DNA of 64,000 nt, from contig NZ_CP084508.1 in the NCBI RefSeq assembly GCF_003113495.2, positions 62,001 through 126,000 on the forward strand, written 5' to 3'. This document shows positions 9,348 through 20,929 of this stretch, piece after piece. Source of the DNA: Edwardsiella tarda ATCC 15947 = NBRC 105688 (GTDB lineage: Bacteria > Pseudomonadota > Gammaproteobacteria > Enterobacterales > Enterobacteriaceae). Each line of letters opens with the position of its first letter. The stretch's first letter is position 1. A program made the translations under genes and the position numbers. Under the pieces are notes generated by a model. The model did no database searches. It was given only the letters and a program-made list of their open reading frames with translations, and was not told the origin of the DNA.

Positions 9348-10408
9348 GGCGTTGTTGAATAAATCAGGTTTCGGGCAAGGGTCCCCGTAGCGGATCGTGT
9401 TTTCAGGTAATATGAACGCTTTCTGGCATACCTGCCTTCGTCATTTTGTTCAGTGCATGCACCATGGCCATAGCCTCCGCAACCTGCCCATCATAATCAC
9501 GCAGCGTCAATGAATCTCCGAATAGCTATTTCACCCTGTACATCGCCGTTTCCGCTATCGAGTGACGTTTGTAATCTGTTGTCCATTTCCACCGGGCATT
9601 ACTCCCGCTCAGATGCTGATTAGCCACAGCACGGTTGCAGTCTGCATATTCTCCGGGCCAGTAACCGGCCCCCTTTCGGGGGGAGGGATGAGGGCACTAA
9701 TTTTCTTTCGGCGCAGTTCATCGTGACATAACCGTGTGTCGTAAGCTCCGTCTGTAGCCGCTGACCTGATTTTTCTGTGTGTCTGCCGGATTAGCCCGGG
9801 AAAGGCCTCTGCGTCCGTGACATTGTTCAGTGAAAGGTCTGCGCAGATTATTTCATGTGTTTTAGCATCGACTGCAAGGTGCAGTTTTCGCCAGATGCGA
9901 CGACGTTCTTTACCCTGTTTTTTGACTTTCCATTCACCCTCACCGAAGACTTTCAGTCCTGTTGAATCAATCACCAGATGGGCTATCTCACCCCGGGAGG
10001 GGGCTTTAAAACTGATGTCAACTGACTTTATCCGCTTGCTAACGTTGGTGTAATCATCCGGGCAGCGCAGCGGAACGTCCATCAGCGTAAAAATGGAATC
10101 AATAAAGCCCTATGCGGCGCGTAGGGTGAGGCAGAATACGCGTTTAATCACGAGGACGATCGTGATGGCAAGGTCAGAATAGCGCAGAGGCCTTCCCCGG
10201 GATGAAGGCGTTGCTGACTCATACCAGGTCTGAATAGCCTCATCGTCCAGCCAGAAAGTGAGGGAGCCACGGTTGATGAGGGCCTTGTTGTAGGTCTTCC
10301 AATTGATGATTTTAAATTTTTGTTTTGCCACGGCATCGTCTGCGTTGTTGGGAGGAGCTGAGCTCTGATCCTTCAACACAGCAAAAGTTCGATTTATTCA
10401 ACAACGCC
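9348..10408 (-). mobile_element. IS5-family insertion sequence (IS903 group), copy 2
   Basis: It has the same terminal repeats as copy 1 (GGCGTTGTTGAATAAATC and its complement) and spans 1061 bp in the same orientation. Flanking 9-mers (caaacacac and cttccaaac) are not duplicated and do not match copy 1's flanks either, so a simple composite transposon around the fimbrial operon is not supported. The differences from copy 1 are a few point changes and an inserted G. Confidence 0.9.
9403..10379 (-). pseudogene. IS903-group transposase, three lesions
   Basis: This is the same gene as at 629-1603 with added damage. A CAG to TAG change turns RAAQGF into RAA-stop at about 10110-10112. An inserted G in the GGGGGGAGGG tract (about 9678-9686) shifts the frame. 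The C-terminal amber shared with copy 1 is also present. The shared amber shows that it arose before the copies separated, or that one copy came from the other. It is not functional. Confidence 0.8.
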
Positions 10409-10599
10409 CTTCCAAACTATCAACGCGCACCTTCGCGTACCTCTGCAAGACAGCCATTAAGTCCCGGACGATCATCGCGCATACCAGAGGTATGATCTTG
10501 ATGTAAATAGTAGAGGCTAACTCCGGCAGTAATCAATACATCACGTTACAAAACAACAGATTGACATTCATCATTGCTTGATAGTCGCATATAGTCACT

Positions 10600-10773
10600 C
10601 GACGTATACGACAAACTACAGGTGATTTCAACCGTGGCGGAGCCTTTAATGAAGAACAGAAAAAGTCTATAGTCGAATCACTGAACTCGGGCGCCAGCAT
10701 CAGTGCAGTCGCACGCGAGTTCAGTACTACCCGACAAACTATCAGAGTTTGGGCATACCTGACTGAGTATTAA
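10600..10773 (+). pseudogene. Serine recombinase C-terminal (helix-turn-helix) fragment
   Basis: The frame to TAA 10771-10773 reads RQTTGDFNRGGAFNEEQK, then KSIVESLNSGASISAVAREF and TTRQTIRVWAYL. This is the linker and HTH end of a resolvase/invertase. The catalytic domain is absent. It lies between the IS and silE, where transposition debris is expected. The rest of 10409-10908 shows no gene that I can support. Confidence 0.55.
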
Positions 10774-10908
10774 AATTTCTTACAGGCTGGTCGCAATATG
10801 ATAAATGCCTTATAGCATATCTATGCTAATAGACATGCCAATCTGTTGACTGAATTGGCTATCACTTTGACTTTAATTAGCCTGCATCAGTAGGTGCTGT
10901 TTCGCTTC

Positions 10909-11358
10909 CTACTCATGCACACCAGACTGTCCGTTTTTGGTGAACTCATGAACCACAGCAGCCTGCTCATGCTCGTTCATGGACGAAAATGGTTTGGCAG
11001 TGCTCACGGTTTCCGTTGGTGCCTGCGTACCCATCATTTTTTTATGGGCGTTGACCATTTGTTGATGTGCGAAAGCGTTTCCGTTGTTCATATTCTCATG
11101 CACTGTTATCGCCTGCTGATGTTCATTCATGGCGGAGAAAGATTGCGATTTACTGGCGTTCGTCGTCTGTTCGCCCATCATTTTCTTGTGCATGTCTGCC
11201 ATTTGCTGATGAGCATTTGAATTACCGTTGTTCATCGTGTTATGGGCAATAATAGCCAGCTGATGCTGGCTCATATCCATTTCTGGTATTGTGGTTTGTG
11301 CAGCCCAGGCAGAAGAAGCAATACCAATGGAAATAGCAGTGATAATAATCTTTTTCAT
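10909..11358 (-). CDS. silE: Periplasmic silver/copper-binding protein SilE/PcoE
   Basis: A 149-residue secreted protein with signal peptide cleaved near AWA-AQ. The mature part is built of repeated His/Met motifs such as HNTMNNGNSNAHQQM, ADMHKKMMG and HENMNNGNAFAHQQM, which bind several Ag+ or Cu+ ions and become ordered on binding in the SilE family. It acts as a periplasmic metal sponge ahead of the SilCBA pump. It is transcribed apart from silRS and has its own SilR-type box at 11472-11489, about 115 bp upstream of the ATG. Confidence 0.92.
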   Translation of the reverse strand: MKKIIITAISIGIASSAWAAQTTIPEMDMSQHQLAIIAHNTMNNGNSNAHQQMADMHKKMMGEQTTNASKSQSFSAMNEHQQAITVHENMNNGNAFAHQQMVNAHKKMMGTQAPTETVSTAKPFSSMNEHEQAAVVHEFTKNGQSGVHE

Positions 11359-11471
11359 GTGATGTTCCTGATTAATTCAGTGATTAAATATTATCAAGGT
11401 ATAATGAAACAGGTTCTTGCCCTGATTTCACTGATTATATGAATATCATTCTGTTTGGTTCGTGACCGGAG

Positions 11472-11489
11472 AATGACAATTTCGTCATT
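11472..11489 (-). promoter_or_regulatory. CusR/SilR-type operator upstream of silE
   Basis: AATGACAATTTCGTCATT is a near-palindrome that matches the known CusR box AATGACAANNTTGTCATT with one mismatch. It lies between silE and silS, where phosphorylated SilR would activate silE. Confidence 0.75.
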
Positions 11490-11533
11490 TAACTGAATTA
11501 AATGAAATGCATCCGATTAAAGGTACATATTTG

Positions 11534-12994
11534 TTATGCGTGTAACCGGGGCAATGTGAGGATAAAGCGGGTGGAATGCAGGTCAGAGGCGACGCTTATT
11601 TTTCCCTTATGCGCAACTACAATGGATTTTACGATAGCAAGTCCGATACCACTTCCTTCACTCTTTCTCTGCCGCGAAGGATCCACCCGGTAAAACCGGT
11701 CAAACAGGTGGGGCAGGTGCTCCTGTGGGATGGGCGTACCCGGATTCTCCACAGTGAGCGCGACCGATTCAGCATTTTCCTGGATATGGACAGCCACTGA
11801 ATGCCCTGCCGAGGTATAGCGAATAGCATTAGACAGCAGATTATTAATAACCTGTCGGAGCATCAGTCTGTCTCCCTCCACCATCCCGCTATCACCATCC
11901 AGCACCAGTCCCACTTCACGTTCTTCTGCCCAAGCTTCAAAGAAATCAAACAATTTGATAGTTTCGGCCTTCAGATCGAGGGGCATCTGTTCTGGGATCA
12001 GCTGATTATTATCTGCCTGAGCTAGGAACAGCATGTCGCTGACCATTTTTGCCATTCGGTTGTATTCTTCAAGACTTGAATAGAGAACGTCTTCAAGCTC
12101 TTTTTCCGAGCGCTGCTGGCTTAACGCTATCTCAGTTTGGGTCACCAGGTTAGTAATAGGGGTTCTTATCTCATGGGCAATATCAGCGGAAAAATTCGCC
12201 TGCCGGGTAAAAACATCCTCAATACGTGAAATCATGCTGTTAAAGGATATCACCAGTTGTTCGAGTTCAATCGGTACGCGGGCAGGATCAAGACGGACAT
12301 CCAGATTATCGGAGGTAATGTTTTTTATTTTCATGCTAACATTACGCAATGGCTGATGTCCTTTATGAACGGCAAAATACACTGTCAGAATAATTAATAA
12401 ACTCATCAACGAAGCAATTAGCAGTAGATTATATTTAAGTGTATCGAGATAATGTAAGTGGAAGTCTATAGAGAGCGCAATTAATAAGGTATCGTTTTTT
12501 ATATTCATGCCATCAGGGGTGTTTACGGTGGATGCCATAATACGCCAGGATGACGGACTCATACTTTTATTTTCACGCATGGTTATTTCATGTGGCATCC
12601 GTCCATCAGACCACTCAAAAACTTCACCCGAAGACTGGGCATCTGTAAACCCGGCAGTACTGATCGCTGGCATCAGCGCCAGTCCGTCTGGTGAGCGATA
12701 GATGACCTTGTTCCCGGGCCCTAGTAATAACACCGATATATGGCGATAACTGGGGAGGAGGATGCTCATTTTATCGATTTTTTGCTGTTCTGATTCCTGC
12801 GGATTTTCCAGAATGGCGGTCAATGCTGTGTTGATTCGCTTCAGATTTCTTATGTCCTGCTCCGCAAAATGATTTTGGACAGAAATAAGCATGATGGCCG
12901 CAAAGATTGCGAAGGTAAAAAGTGTGGTCAGACTGATGAGAAAAGTCAGCCTGACTTCGAGTGAGAAAGGCCTGCGCTTACCCTTAATCCTCAT
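11534..12994 (-). CDS. silS: Sensor histidine kinase SilS
   Basis: An inner-membrane two-component sensor of the CusS type, about 486 residues. It has a first membrane segment at residues 15-35 and a periplasmic metal-sensing loop, then a second membrane segment near 185-205, a HAMP linker, the H-box [16 protein letters not shown] carrying the phospho-accepting His, and the N, G1 and G2 boxes ([36 protein letters not shown]). It detects periplasmic Ag+/Cu+ and phosphorylates SilR. I chose ATG 12994, which follows GAGGTG and overlaps the silR stop, rather than a TTG four codons earlier. Confidence 0.92.
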   Translation of the reverse strand: MRIKGKRRPFSLEVRLTFLISLTTLFTFAIFAAIMLISVQNHFAEQDIRNLKRINTALTAILENPQESEQQKIDKMSILLPSYRHISVLLLGPGNKVIYRSPDGLALMPAISTAGFTDAQSSGEVFEWSDGRMPHEITMRENKSMSPSSWRIMASTVNTPDGMNIKNDTLLIALSIDFHLHYLDTLKYNLLLIASLMSLLIILTVYFAVHKGHQPLRNVSMKIKNITSDNLDVRLDPARVPIELEQLVISFNSMISRIEDVFTRQANFSADIAHEIRTPITNLVTQTEIALSQQRSEKELEDVLYSSLEEYNRMAKMVSDMLFLAQADNNQLIPEQMPLDLKAETIKLFDFFEAWAEEREVGLVLDGDSGMVEGDRLMLRQVINNLLSNAIRYTSAGHSVAVHIQENAESVALTVENPGTPIPQEHLPHLFDRFYRVDPSRQRKSEGSGIGLAIVKSIVVAHKGKISVASDLHSTRFILTLPRLHA

Positions 12995-13667
12995 CCGGCA
13001 CCTCAAGGGTATAACCTACGCCACGAACCGTCTGAATGAGTTTAGGTTCGAAATCATTGTCAATTTTCGCTCGCAGGCGTTTCACCGCGACATCAATGGC
13101 ATTGGTATCACTGTCAAAGTTCATGTCCCAGACCTGAGAAGCGATGAGCGAACGTGGGAGCACTTCGCCCTGATGCCTGACGAAAAACTCAAGCAGGGTA
13201 AACTCTTTACTCGTCAGCGTAATTCGCCGGCCTGCCCGACTAACTTTGCGTGATACCAGATCGATAGTCAGATCTGCCACCTGAAACTGGCTTTCCGTAA
13301 TGACCGCCGCCCCGCGGCGCAACAATGTCCTCACCCGAGCCAGCAGTTCGGCAAAAGCAAAAGGTTTCACCAAATAATCGTCTGCCCCCAGTTCCAACCC
13401 TTTAACCCGATGTTCAATAGTCCCGAGTGCGGTCAGTAGCAGAATTGGCATTCCTTTACTGGCCTCGCGCAACATGCGGACAATGTCCCAACCATTCACG
13501 TCAGGGAGCATAATATCCAGAACGATAAGATCGTATTCCGCCGTCATGGCATAGTGGTATCCGGTGAGGCCGTTATCCGCTAAATCCACGATAAAACCGG
13601 CTTCCGTCAGCCCCTTGCTCAGGAACTCGCCGGTTTTCGCCTCATCTTCAACAATCAGTATCTTCAT
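12984..13667 (-). CDS. silR: Response regulator SilR
   Basis: A 227-residue OmpR-family regulator. The receiver domain has the acidic pair in VEDEAK, the phospho-acceptor D51 in [13 protein letters not shown], the conserved T in LLLTALG and K in YLVKPFAF. A winged-helix DNA-binding domain follows ([32 protein letters not shown]). It overlaps silS by 11 bp, so the pair is translationally linked. It is expected to bind the two palindromes at 11472-11489 and 13739-13760 and to switch on silE and silCFBA. Confidence 0.95.
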   Translation of the reverse strand: MKILIVEDEAKTGEFLSKGLTEAGFIVDLADNGLTGYHYAMTAEYDLIVLDIMLPDVNGWDIVRMLREASKGMPILLLTALGTIEHRVKGLELGADDYLVKPFAFAELLARVRTLLRRGAAVITESQFQVADLTIDLVSRKVSRAGRRITLTSKEFTLLEFFVRHQGEVLPRSLIASQVWDMNFDSDTNAIDVAVKRLRAKIDNDFEPKLIQTVRGVGYTLEVPDED

Positions 13668-13738
13668 CTTCTCTCCGGATATCGGCTATTTTCCAGTCAT
13701 TCTAGTTAGCATAATAACGAGATCAACGACTGAAACAG

Positions 13739-13760
13739 AAAATGACAGCTTTGTCATTAT
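13739..13760. promoter_or_regulatory. CusR/SilR-type operator between silR and silC
   Basis: AAAATGACAGCTTTGTCATT, from 13739, matches the CusR box AAAATGACAANNTTGTCATT closely. It sits in the divergent silRS/silCFBA intergenic region, so it can serve both promoters. Confidence 0.8.
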
Positions 13761-13852
13761 CCTGTCACCAAGCCAACAGAGTCCCCCGGCTACTCTACCC
13801 CCATCATAATTTATCAGCAGGATTTTCCGGGCGAGCCTGGACGGGAAACGAT

Positions 13853-15238
13853 ATGTTCAAATTAAAACTACTGGCGGTCGGTACGGCGCTTATTCTGACC
13901 GGCTGTGTATCACTGGCACCTGAATACGAGCGCCCGGCACTCCCTGTACCGCAACAATTTTCTCTTTCCCGTAACAGCCTCGTCCCCGCCAGCGCGGGCT
14001 ATCAGGATACCGGCTGGAAAACCTTTTTCGTCGATCCTCAGGCCCGGCGTTTTATTGCTGAAGCGTTGAGGAATAACCCTGACCTCAAAATGGCCACCCT
14101 GAAAGTCCAGGAAGCTCGGGCGCAATACAACGTGACTGACGCAGACCGCTACCCGCAGTTGGATACGTCCTCAAATGCCAGCTATCAGGGGGGATTAAAG
14201 GACAGTAGTGCAACGACAAAAGAATATGCTGCGGGCCTGAATCTGAGTTTTAACCTGGACTTCTTTGGCAAGCTGAAAAATATGAGCGAGGCCGATCGGC
14301 AGAATTATTTTGCCAGCCAGGAGGCGCAGCGAAATGTCCATATTCTGCTGATTTCTAACGTCTCGCAAAGTTACTACAACCAGCAACTTGCGCTGGCGCA
14401 GCTGAAGATCGCCCGCGAGGCGCTGCAAAACTACCAGCAATCCTATGCCTTTGTTGAACAACAGCTCGTCACCGGTAGCACAACGGTACTGGCTCTCGAA
14501 CAGGCGCGCGGGGTGATAGAAAGCACCCGCGCCGAAATTGCCAGCCGTGAAGGGCAACTGGCTCAGGCAAACAACGCACTTCAGCTGTTACTCGGGATCT
14601 ATAATGACCTGCCAGTTGCCCGGACCGATGAAACAGCCGATCTTAATCCCGTTAAATTACCGCCTAATCTTTCCTCAGAAGTGTTACTCCAGAGGCCGGA
14701 TATTATGGAAGCAGAACACCAGCTGAAAGCGGCCGATGCCAACATCGGCGCAGCCAGAGCGGCATTCTTCCCATCCATCAGCTTGACCAGCGGCCTGTCA
14801 GTCAGTAGCTCTGACCTCTCAAACCTGTTTACGCCAGGGAGTGGAATGTGGAATTTCGTGCCAAAAATCGAACTTCCTGTATTCAATGCGGGCCGCAATG
14901 AGGCCAACCTGACGCTGGCGAAAGTGCGTCAGCTGCAATCTGTAGTGAATTATGAACAAAAAATTCAGACCGCGTTTAAAGACGTGGCCGATGCGCTGTC
15001 CTTGCGGGACAGCATCAGTGGGCAAATCGCTGCACAAGAACGCTATCTTGACTCGCTTAAAATAACGTTGCTGCGGGCCCGTGGCTTATATTCAAACGGC
15101 GCGGTCAGCTATATCGAAGTCCTAGATGCGGAGCGCTCATTATTTACTACTCAACAAACTATTCTTGATCTGAAATATTCTCAACAGGTCAATGAAATCA
15201 AACTATTCACCGCACTCGGCGGCGGCTGGGTTGAATAA
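13853..15238 (+). CDS. silC: Outer-membrane efflux channel SilC
   Basis: A 461-residue TolC/CusC-family outer-membrane factor. The N-terminus is a lipoprotein signal (ALILTGCVSLAPEYERP), with Cys as the lipidated residue. The rest shows two OEP repeats with long alpha-helical hairpins (for example NNPDLKMATLKVQEARAQY and RPDIMEAEHQLKAADANIGA). It forms the trimeric exit duct for the SilCBA pump. Translation from ATG 13853 gives the length usual for SilC; an upstream ATG at 13742 would add 37 residues before the signal peptide and is unlikely. Confidence 0.94.
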   Translation: MFKLKLLAVGTALILTGCVSLAPEYERPALPVPQQFSLSRNSLVPASAGYQDTGWKTFFVDPQARRFIAEALRNNPDLKMATLKVQEARAQYNVTDADRYPQLDTSSNASYQGGLKDSSATTKEYAAGLNLSFNLDFFGKLKNMSEADRQNYFASQEAQRNVHILLISNVSQSYYNQQLALAQLKIAREALQNYQQSYAFVEQQLVTGSTTVLALEQARGVIESTRAEIASREGQLAQANNALQLLLGIYNDLPVARTDETADLNPVKLPPNLSSEVLLQRPDIMEAEHQLKAADANIGAARAAFFPSISLTSGLSVSSSDLSNLFTPGSGMWNFVPKIELPVFNAGRNEANLTLAKVRQLQSVVNYEQKIQTAFKDVADALSLRDSISGQIAAQERYLDSLKITLLRARGLYSNGAVSYIEVLDAERSLFTTQQTILDLKYSQQVNEIKLFTALGGGWVE

Positions 15239-15271
15239 TTTATCTCTTTTAATTAGTCAGGAGTACACAAT

Positions 15272-15622
15272 ATGCGTCAGTCAATGAAAGTCGTCTTTTT
15301 CGGTATGCTGTCACTGGTGATGGCTCAGACCGTACAGGCTGAGAAGTTGCACCAGGGTATGCAGATGTCGCACGGCGAAATGAAAACGGAACAGCAGGTC
15401 ATCAGCGCCACAGGTATTGTGAAAGATATTGATTTTCAGAACAAAAAAATCACAATTGCCCATGACGCTATTCCGTCCATTGGCTGGCCAGCCATGACCA
15501 TGCGCTTTACCTCCCAGGATGACGGTATTACGGCGCTCAAACCAGGCAACAAAGTTAATTTTTCCTTTATACAGCAGGGAAATCTCTCACTGCTTCAGGA
15601 TATCCAGGTCACGCAGCCATAA
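15272..15622 (+). CDS. silF: Periplasmic metallochaperone SilF
   Basis: A 116-residue secreted CusF-type protein with signal peptide ending TVQA. The small beta-barrel contains the Ag+/Cu+ site residues His in IAHDAIPS and Trp-Met-Met in GWPAMTMRF. It carries metal to SilB and the SilA pump. It lies 33 bp after silC and is part of the silCFBA transcript. Confidence 0.93.
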   Translation: MRQSMKVVFFGMLSLVMAQTVQAEKLHQGMQMSHGEMKTEQQVISATGIVKDIDFQNKKITIAHDAIPSIGWPAMTMRFTSQDDGITALKPGNKVNFSFIQQGNLSLLQDIQVTQP

Positions 15623-15725
15623 TCTCGTCACCCGGTTCAGACCCATCACAGTAAAATCTTGTGACGGGTTTCTTTTATATGTTGTATGACCCGTTGAGTT
15701 TATATTTCCTTTACCAGGAGCAGTC

Positions 15726-17003
15726 ATGGCTTCCTTAAAATTAAAATACGCTGCAGTAATGATTAGCAGCCTTCTCATTGGAGGGATCGTGGCCGTGTAT
15801 CCCCATTTTAATACTGCCGGGCATCAGACATCACAGCCAACGGAGCGTAAGGTTCTGTTCTGGTACGATCCCATGAAGCCTGATACCAAATTCGATAAGC
15901 CCGGCAAATCGCCGTTTATGGATATGGATCTGGTGCCCAAATACGCCGATGAAGGTGATGTACAGAACGGCAACGGCATCCGGATCGATCCGTCGTTGGT
16001 GCAGAATCTGGGTATGAAAACCATGAAGGTGAACAAGGGGCACTTACAGTACACTCAAACGATTCCGGCTAACGTCAGTTATAACGATTACCAGTTCGTT
16101 ATCGTGCAGGCGCGTGCGGACGGATTTGTCGAAAAAGTCTATCCGCTCACGATTGGGGATAAGGTCCGCAAAGGAGCACCTCTGATTGACATCACCATCC
16201 CTGAGTGGGTGGAAGCACAGAGCGAATACCTGTTGTTATCGGGATCCGGAGGAACCCAGGTTCAGGTGAAGGGGAGCCTTGAACGTCTGCGTCTGGCCGG
16301 TATGCCGGAAGAAGATATTCAGCGACTGCGCAGCACCCGTACAATCCAGACACGGTTCACCATTAAAGCACCTATCAGTGGGGTCATCACCGCCTTTGAT
16401 CTGCGGACCGGAATGAATATTTCAAAAGACAAAGTCGTGGCCCAGATTCAGGGGACGGATCCGGTTTGGATCAGCGCTTCAGTTCCGGAATCCATTGCTT
16501 ACCTTCTGAAGGACACCTCGCAGTTTGCTATTTCAGTTCCGGCGTATCCTGACAAAACGTTTAATATTAAAAAATGGAATATTTTACCGAGCGTAGACTC
16601 TACAACCCGCACCCTCCAGGTCCGTCTGCAGGTGAGCAATCCGGATGAGCTGCTAAAGCCGGGGATGAGTGCCTATCTGAAACTGAACACCCAAAGCAGC
16701 GAAATGCTGCTGATCCCTTCACAGGCGGTGATTGACACAGGCAAGGAGCAGCATGTCATTACCGTTGATGGTAAAGGCCGGTTTGTCCCGAAATCCATCA
16801 AAATACTGCATGAATCGCAGAATCAGACCGGGATCGCCAGCGGACTCTCTGAAGGTGAGTCCGTGGTGGTGAACGGTCTGTTCCTGATTGACTCTGAGGC
16901 CAATATTTCCGGGGCCCTGGAACGAATGCACCAGGCGGATAAACCTGCACCGATGGCGCCGGGTATGGTGATGCCATCAGACAATACCCATGCAGGTCAC
17001 TGA
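15726..17003 (+). CDS. silB: Periplasmic adaptor (membrane fusion protein) SilB
   Basis: A 425-residue CusB-type adaptor. It has an N-terminal membrane anchor (residues 5-25), a heavy-metal-binding segment [20 protein letters not shown] rich in Met/Asp, then lipoyl, alpha-hairpin and beta-barrel domains ([39 protein letters not shown]). It bridges SilA in the inner membrane to SilC and accepts metal from SilF. It overlaps silA reading frames only slightly, if at all, from the chosen silA start. Confidence 0.94.
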   Translation: MASLKLKYAAVMISSLLIGGIVAVYPHFNTAGHQTSQPTERKVLFWYDPMKPDTKFDKPGKSPFMDMDLVPKYADEGDVQNGNGIRIDPSLVQNLGMKTMKVNKGHLQYTQTIPANVSYNDYQFVIVQARADGFVEKVYPLTIGDKVRKGAPLIDITIPEWVEAQSEYLLLSGSGGTQVQVKGSLERLRLAGMPEEDIQRLRSTRTIQTRFTIKAPISGVITAFDLRTGMNISKDKVVAQIQGTDPVWISASVPESIAYLLKDTSQFAISVPAYPDKTFNIKKWNILPSVDSTTRTLQVRLQVSNPDELLKPGMSAYLKLNTQSSEMLLIPSQAVIDTGKEQHVITVDGKGRFVPKSIKILHESQNQTGIASGLSEGESVVVNGLFLIDSEANISGALERMHQADKPAPMAPGMVMPSDNTHAGH

Positions 17004-17013
17004 GGATAACGCA

Positions 17014-20000
17014 ATGATTGAATGGATTATCCGGCGTTCAGTGGCCAACCGCTTTCTGGTGATGATGGCGGTACTGTTCCTGAGTATCTGGGGAACATGG
17101 ACCATTGTGAATACCCCTGTTGATGCCTTACCCGACCTTTCTGACGTTCAGGTCATTATTAAAACCAGCTATCCGGGTCAGGCACCGCAGATTGTCGAAA
17201 ATCAGGTCACTTACCCACTGACCACAACCATGCTTTCCGTTCCGGGCGCGAAGACGGTCAGGGGATTTTCACAGTTTGGTGACTCCTATGTGTATGTGAT
17301 CTTCGAGGATGGTACCGATCAATACTGGGCTCGCTCACGCGTGATGGAATACCTGAACCAGGCTCAGGGAAAATTACCTAAAGGCGTGACCTCAGAAATT
17401 GGTCCCGACGCTACCGGGGTGGGCTGGATTTACGAGTATGCCCTTGTTGATAAAAGCGGCAAGCACAATTTAGCTGAACTGCGTTCGCTTCAGGACTGGT
17501 TCCTGAAATATGAGTTAAAAACCATTCCGAACGTTTCGGAGGTCGCCTCCATTGGCGGTATGGTCCGGGAATATCAGGTTCAGGTGGATCCGATCAAACT
17601 GTCGCAGTACGGGATCACCCTGTCCCAGGTCAAAAACGCGCTCAACGCCTCGAATCAGGAAGCCGGCGGTTCCTCGGTTGAACTGGCCGAAACCGAATAC
17701 ATGGTGCGCGCCACCGGTTATCTTCAGTCCCTGAATGATTTCAACAACATTGTCCTCAGTGCGGGGGCAAACGGCATTCCTGTGTATTTAAAAGACGTGG
17801 CTCGGGTACAGATTGGACCTGAAATGCGTCGTGGTATTGCAGAGCTGAACGGTGAGGGTGAAGTCGCCGGCGGGGTGATTATTTTGCGTTCCGGGAAGAA
17901 TGCCCGTGACGTTATATCTGCGGTGAAAGAGAAGCTCAACACGCTGAAAAAAAGTCTTCCGCAAGGTGTGGAAGTGGTGACTACCTACGACCGCAGCCAG
18001 TTAATCGATCGCTCAATAGATAACCTCAGCCATAAACTGCTGGAAGAATTTATTGTTGTGGCCGTGGTCTGTGCGCTGTTCCTCTGGCATCTGCGTTCTG
18101 CGCTGGTCGCTATCATCTCTCTCCCACTCGGATTGTGTATTGCTTTCATCGTCATGCACTTCCAGGGAATGAATGCCAATATCATGTCGCTCGGCGGCAT
18201 TGCTATTGCGGTCGGCGCTATGGTGGATGCCGCAGTGGTCATGATAGAAAATGCGCATAAACAGCTGGAGGAGTGGGATCATCTCCACCCTGGCGAAAAA
18301 ATTGATAACACCACGCGCTGGAAGGTCATCACTGACGCGTCGGTGGAGGTGGGCCCGGCACTGTTCATCAGTCTGCTGATCATTACCCTGTCATTTATCC
18401 CGATCTTTACCCTTGAAGGTCAGGAAGGCCGCCTGTTTGGTCCACTGGCCTTCACCAAAACCTATTCAATGGCAGGGGCAGCAGTTCTGGCGATTGTGGT
18501 GATCCCCATCCTGATGGGATTCTGGATCCGCGGGAAAATTCCGGCTGAAACCAGTAACCCGCTGAACAGATTCCTGATCAGGATCTATCACCCCCTGCTG
18601 CTGCGGGTTCTGCACTGGCCGAAGCTGACACTGATCGTCGCCTTATTATCGATCCTGACCATCGCCTGGCCACTCAGTAAGGTGGGCGGAGAATTTCTGC
18701 CTCAGATTAACGAGGGCGATTTACTGTATATGCCGTCCACGCTGCCAGGCATTTCTCCCGCACAGGCCCGGACGTTGCTGCAGACGACCGATAAGCTTAT
18801 CAAAACCGTACCTGAAGTGGCCTCTGTGTTTGGTAAGTCAGGAAAAGCAGATACTGCAACAGACTCAGCCCCAATGGAAATGCTGGAAACTACCATTCAG
18901 CTAAAACCTGAAGATCAGTGGCGTCCAGGAATGACTATCGACAAAATTATCGAGGAGCTTGATAAAACGGTTCGTTTACCCGGCCTGGCTAACCTCTGGG
19001 TTCCACCTATTCGTAACCGTATCGATATGCTGTCGACGGGGATTAAAAGCCCGATAGGGATCAAAGTCTCCGGAACCGTTCTGGCTGATCTTGACCAGAC
19101 GGCACAACAGATTGAAGAAGTCGCCAGAACGGTTCCGGGTGTAACTTCTGCCTTGGCGGAACGTCTGGAAGGTGGGCGCTACGTCACCGTCGATATTAAC
19201 CGTGAAAAAGCAGCCCGCTACGGGATGAGCATTGATGATGTACAGCTGTTTATCACCTCGGCGATTGGTGGCGCTCAGGTAGGGGAAGTGGTGGAAGGCG
19301 TGGCCAGATACCCCATCAACATTCGTTACCCGCAGGGTTATCGTGATGGACCTGAAATGTTGCGTCAGTTGCCGATACTTACGCCAATGAAACAGCAGAT
19401 AACCCTGGGCGATATTGCAGAAGTGAAGGTGGTTTCTGGCCCAAGTATGCTGAAAACTGAAAATGCCCGACCAACCAACTGGATCTATATTGATGCCCGT
19501 GGCCGCGACATGGTATCGGTGGTCAATGACCTCAAAGCCGCGATCAGCGAAAAAGTGGCCTTAAAACCAGGCACCAGTGTGGCCTTCTCCGGGCAGTTTG
19601 AACTGCTGGAGCATGCCAATAAGAAGCTGAAATTGATGGTGCCAATGACCATCATGATCATTTTCGTTCTACTCTACCTGGCGTTCCGCCGTGTTGATGA
19701 AGCCGTACTGATCCTTATGAGTCTGCCTTTTGCACTGGTCGGAGGAGTTTGGTTCCTTTACTGGCAAGGCTTCCATATGTCAGTGGCGACCGGAACCGGA
19801 TTTATTGCCCTCGCAGGCGTTGCGGCTGAATTTGGTGTAGTGATGCTGATGTATCTGCGTCATGCCATTGAGGCTCACCCGGAGTTGTCCAGCCAAGAAA
19901 CGTTCACCGCTGAAGGACTTGATGAGGCGCTGTACCATGGTGCGGTACTTCGTGTAAGACCAAAAGCCATGACGGTGGCCGTTATTATCGCGGGTCTGTT

Positions 20001-20160
20001 ACCTATACTGTGGGGAACCGGCGCGGGTTCTGAGGTGATGAGCCGTATAGCAGCACCGATGATTGGTGGCATGATCACCGCCCCTCTGTTGTCTCTGTTC
20101 ATCCTCCCAGCGGCTTATAAGTTGCTCTGGCTGCATAGACATAAGTCACTCAACGCCTGA
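17014..20160 (+). CDS. silA: Heavy-metal RND efflux pump SilA
   Basis: A 1048-residue HME-RND proton-driven transporter exporting Ag+ and Cu+. It shows twelve membrane segments and two large periplasmic loops. The three methionines that bind metal in CusA can be placed in [21 protein letters not shown] and [14 protein letters not shown] 17014 ([14 protein letters not shown]) follows AGGATAACGCA and gives the family length; the longer frame from 16990 overlaps silB. It is the last intact gene of the operon; silP, normally found downstream, is not present. Confidence 0.95.
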   Translation: MIEWIIRRSVANRFLVMMAVLFLSIWGTWTIVNTPVDALPDLSDVQVIIKTSYPGQAPQIVENQVTYPLTTTMLSVPGAKTVRGFSQFGDSYVYVIFEDGTDQYWARSRVMEYLNQAQGKLPKGVTSEIGPDATGVGWIYEYALVDKSGKHNLAELRSLQDWFLKYELKTIPNVSEVASIGGMVREYQVQVDPIKLSQYGITLSQVKNALNASNQEAGGSSVELAETEYMVRATGYLQSLNDFNNIVLSAGANGIPVYLKDVARVQIGPEMRRGIAELNGEGEVAGGVIILRSGKNARDVISAVKEKLNTLKKSLPQGVEVVTTYDRSQLIDRSIDNLSHKLLEEFIVVAVVCALFLWHLRSALVAIISLPLGLCIAFIVMHFQGMNANIMSLGGIAIAVGAMVDAAVVMIENAHKQLEEWDHLHPGEKIDNTTRWKVITDASVEVGPALFISLLIITLSFIPIFTLEGQEGRLFGPLAFTKTYSMAGAAVLAIVVIPILMGFWIRGKIPAETSNPLNRFLIRIYHPLLLRVLHWPKLTLIVALLSILTIAWPLSKVGGEFLPQINEGDLLYMPSTLPGISPAQARTLLQTTDKLIKTVPEVASVFGKSGKADTATDSAPMEMLETTIQLKPEDQWRPGMTIDKIIEELDKTVRLPGLANLWVPPIRNRIDMLSTGIKSPIGIKVSGTVLADLDQTAQQIEEVARTVPGVTSALAERLEGGRYVTVDINREKAARYGMSIDDVQLFITSAIGGAQVGEVVEGVARYPINIRYPQGYRDGPEMLRQLPILTPMKQQITLGDIAEVKVVSGPSMLKTENARPTNWIYIDARGRDMVSVVNDLKAAISEKVALKPGTSVAFSGQFELLEHANKKLKLMVPMTIMIIFVLLYLAFRRVDEAVLILMSLPFALVGGVWFLYWQGFHMSVATGTGFIALAGVAAEFGVVMLMYLRHAIEAHPELSSQETFTAEGLDEALYHGAVLRVRPKAMTVAVIIAGLLPILWGTGAGSEVMSRIAAPMIGGMITAPLLSLFILPAAYKLLWLHRHKSLNA

Positions 20161-20246
20161 ATCAGATGGGGCGTCGAAGGACGGCGCCCCTGATGTATTG
20201 TCCGTCCTGCCAGCTCTGGCACTGACGGGATCTTTAAGAGGAAAAT

Positions 20247-20497
20247 ATGAAAAAAAACTGTTAATGGCTGTTCTACTTACATCTCCTCTCCCGGCCTTTG
20301 CTGGCGACCAGGTGATTGATTTGTATAAATCGGTATACTACGTCTGCTGTTCTCTATGAGGTCAGACGATGGAAAAGGAAGAATTTACTGTGAAAACGCA
20401 TGTCGCGAGCAACTAGGTAGAGCGAACAAGTTGTTATATCGCTATGGCTGAGAAGCTGATTATTGAAGGGCATGTTCCTGCGACGGTGATTCGCTAG
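20247..20497 (+). pseudogene. Decayed copG/silG (DUF411 metal-binding protein)
   Basis: A poly-A indel right after the ATG at 20247 breaks the frame. Corrected, it reads a signal peptide KLLMAVLLTSPLPAFAGD followed by QVIDLYKSVYYVCC, the DUF411 start with its metal-binding Cys pair. Later scraps MEKEEFTVKTHVAS and IIEGHVPATVI match the rest of the family across further stops. In complete sil loci a copG-type gene and silP follow silA. Here copG is a relic and silP is absent. Confidence 0.7.
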
Positions 20498-20509
20498 ACT
20501 TTGCAACCA

Positions 20510-20929
20510 GCCACGGAGCGACTATCGATACCACAACAGCTGCTGGCAAGCTTATTTTGGGGAGCTTTGCCGCGCTGGCCAAGTTTAGGCGTGAACTGAT
20601 TGCCGAGCGAACAGTTGCAGGCCTAGCCTCAGCGAGATCTCACGGATGGAAAGGAAGCCACCCTTTCACTAAGTTAGCGATCTGCATAAACAGGATATCC
20701 AGTTCAGGAGCCGCACCGACTCTTTTTCCATGTCATGACAAGCTTCGCAGAGATGGAACGAGACCTGACCGTCGAACGAACCCGGGCTGGTCTAGAAGTT
20801 GCTAGACAGCTCGGCCGCAAAGGTGGCCACAAGCCAAAAATGACCAACAGTAAGAGCGAGTCAACCAAGAACCTTGGCGTGTCCGTTCCTACGCTATGTC
20901 GCTGGATTCCAGCCTCTGAACTCGCTTAG
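20510..20929 (+). pseudogene. Tn3-family resolvase remnants (tnpR)
   Basis: Two resolvase pieces lie end to end. One is TTTAAGKLILGSFAALAKF then RRELIAERTVAGLASAR (about 20530-20690). The other is FAEMERDLTVERTRAGLEVA then RQLGRKGG and VSVPTLCRWIPASELA (20735-20929). Both are the catalytic-to-HTH part of TnpR, so a duplication or recombination between two resolvases is likely. The last stop overlaps the transposon end at 20925. Confidence 0.7.

Noticed and set aside
574..10408. Composite transposon formed by the two IS5-family copies around the chaperone-usher operon
   Set aside because: No 9-bp target duplication is seen at the outer or inner ends, and both transposases are damaged. IS-mediated assembly is possible, but a working composite is not supported.
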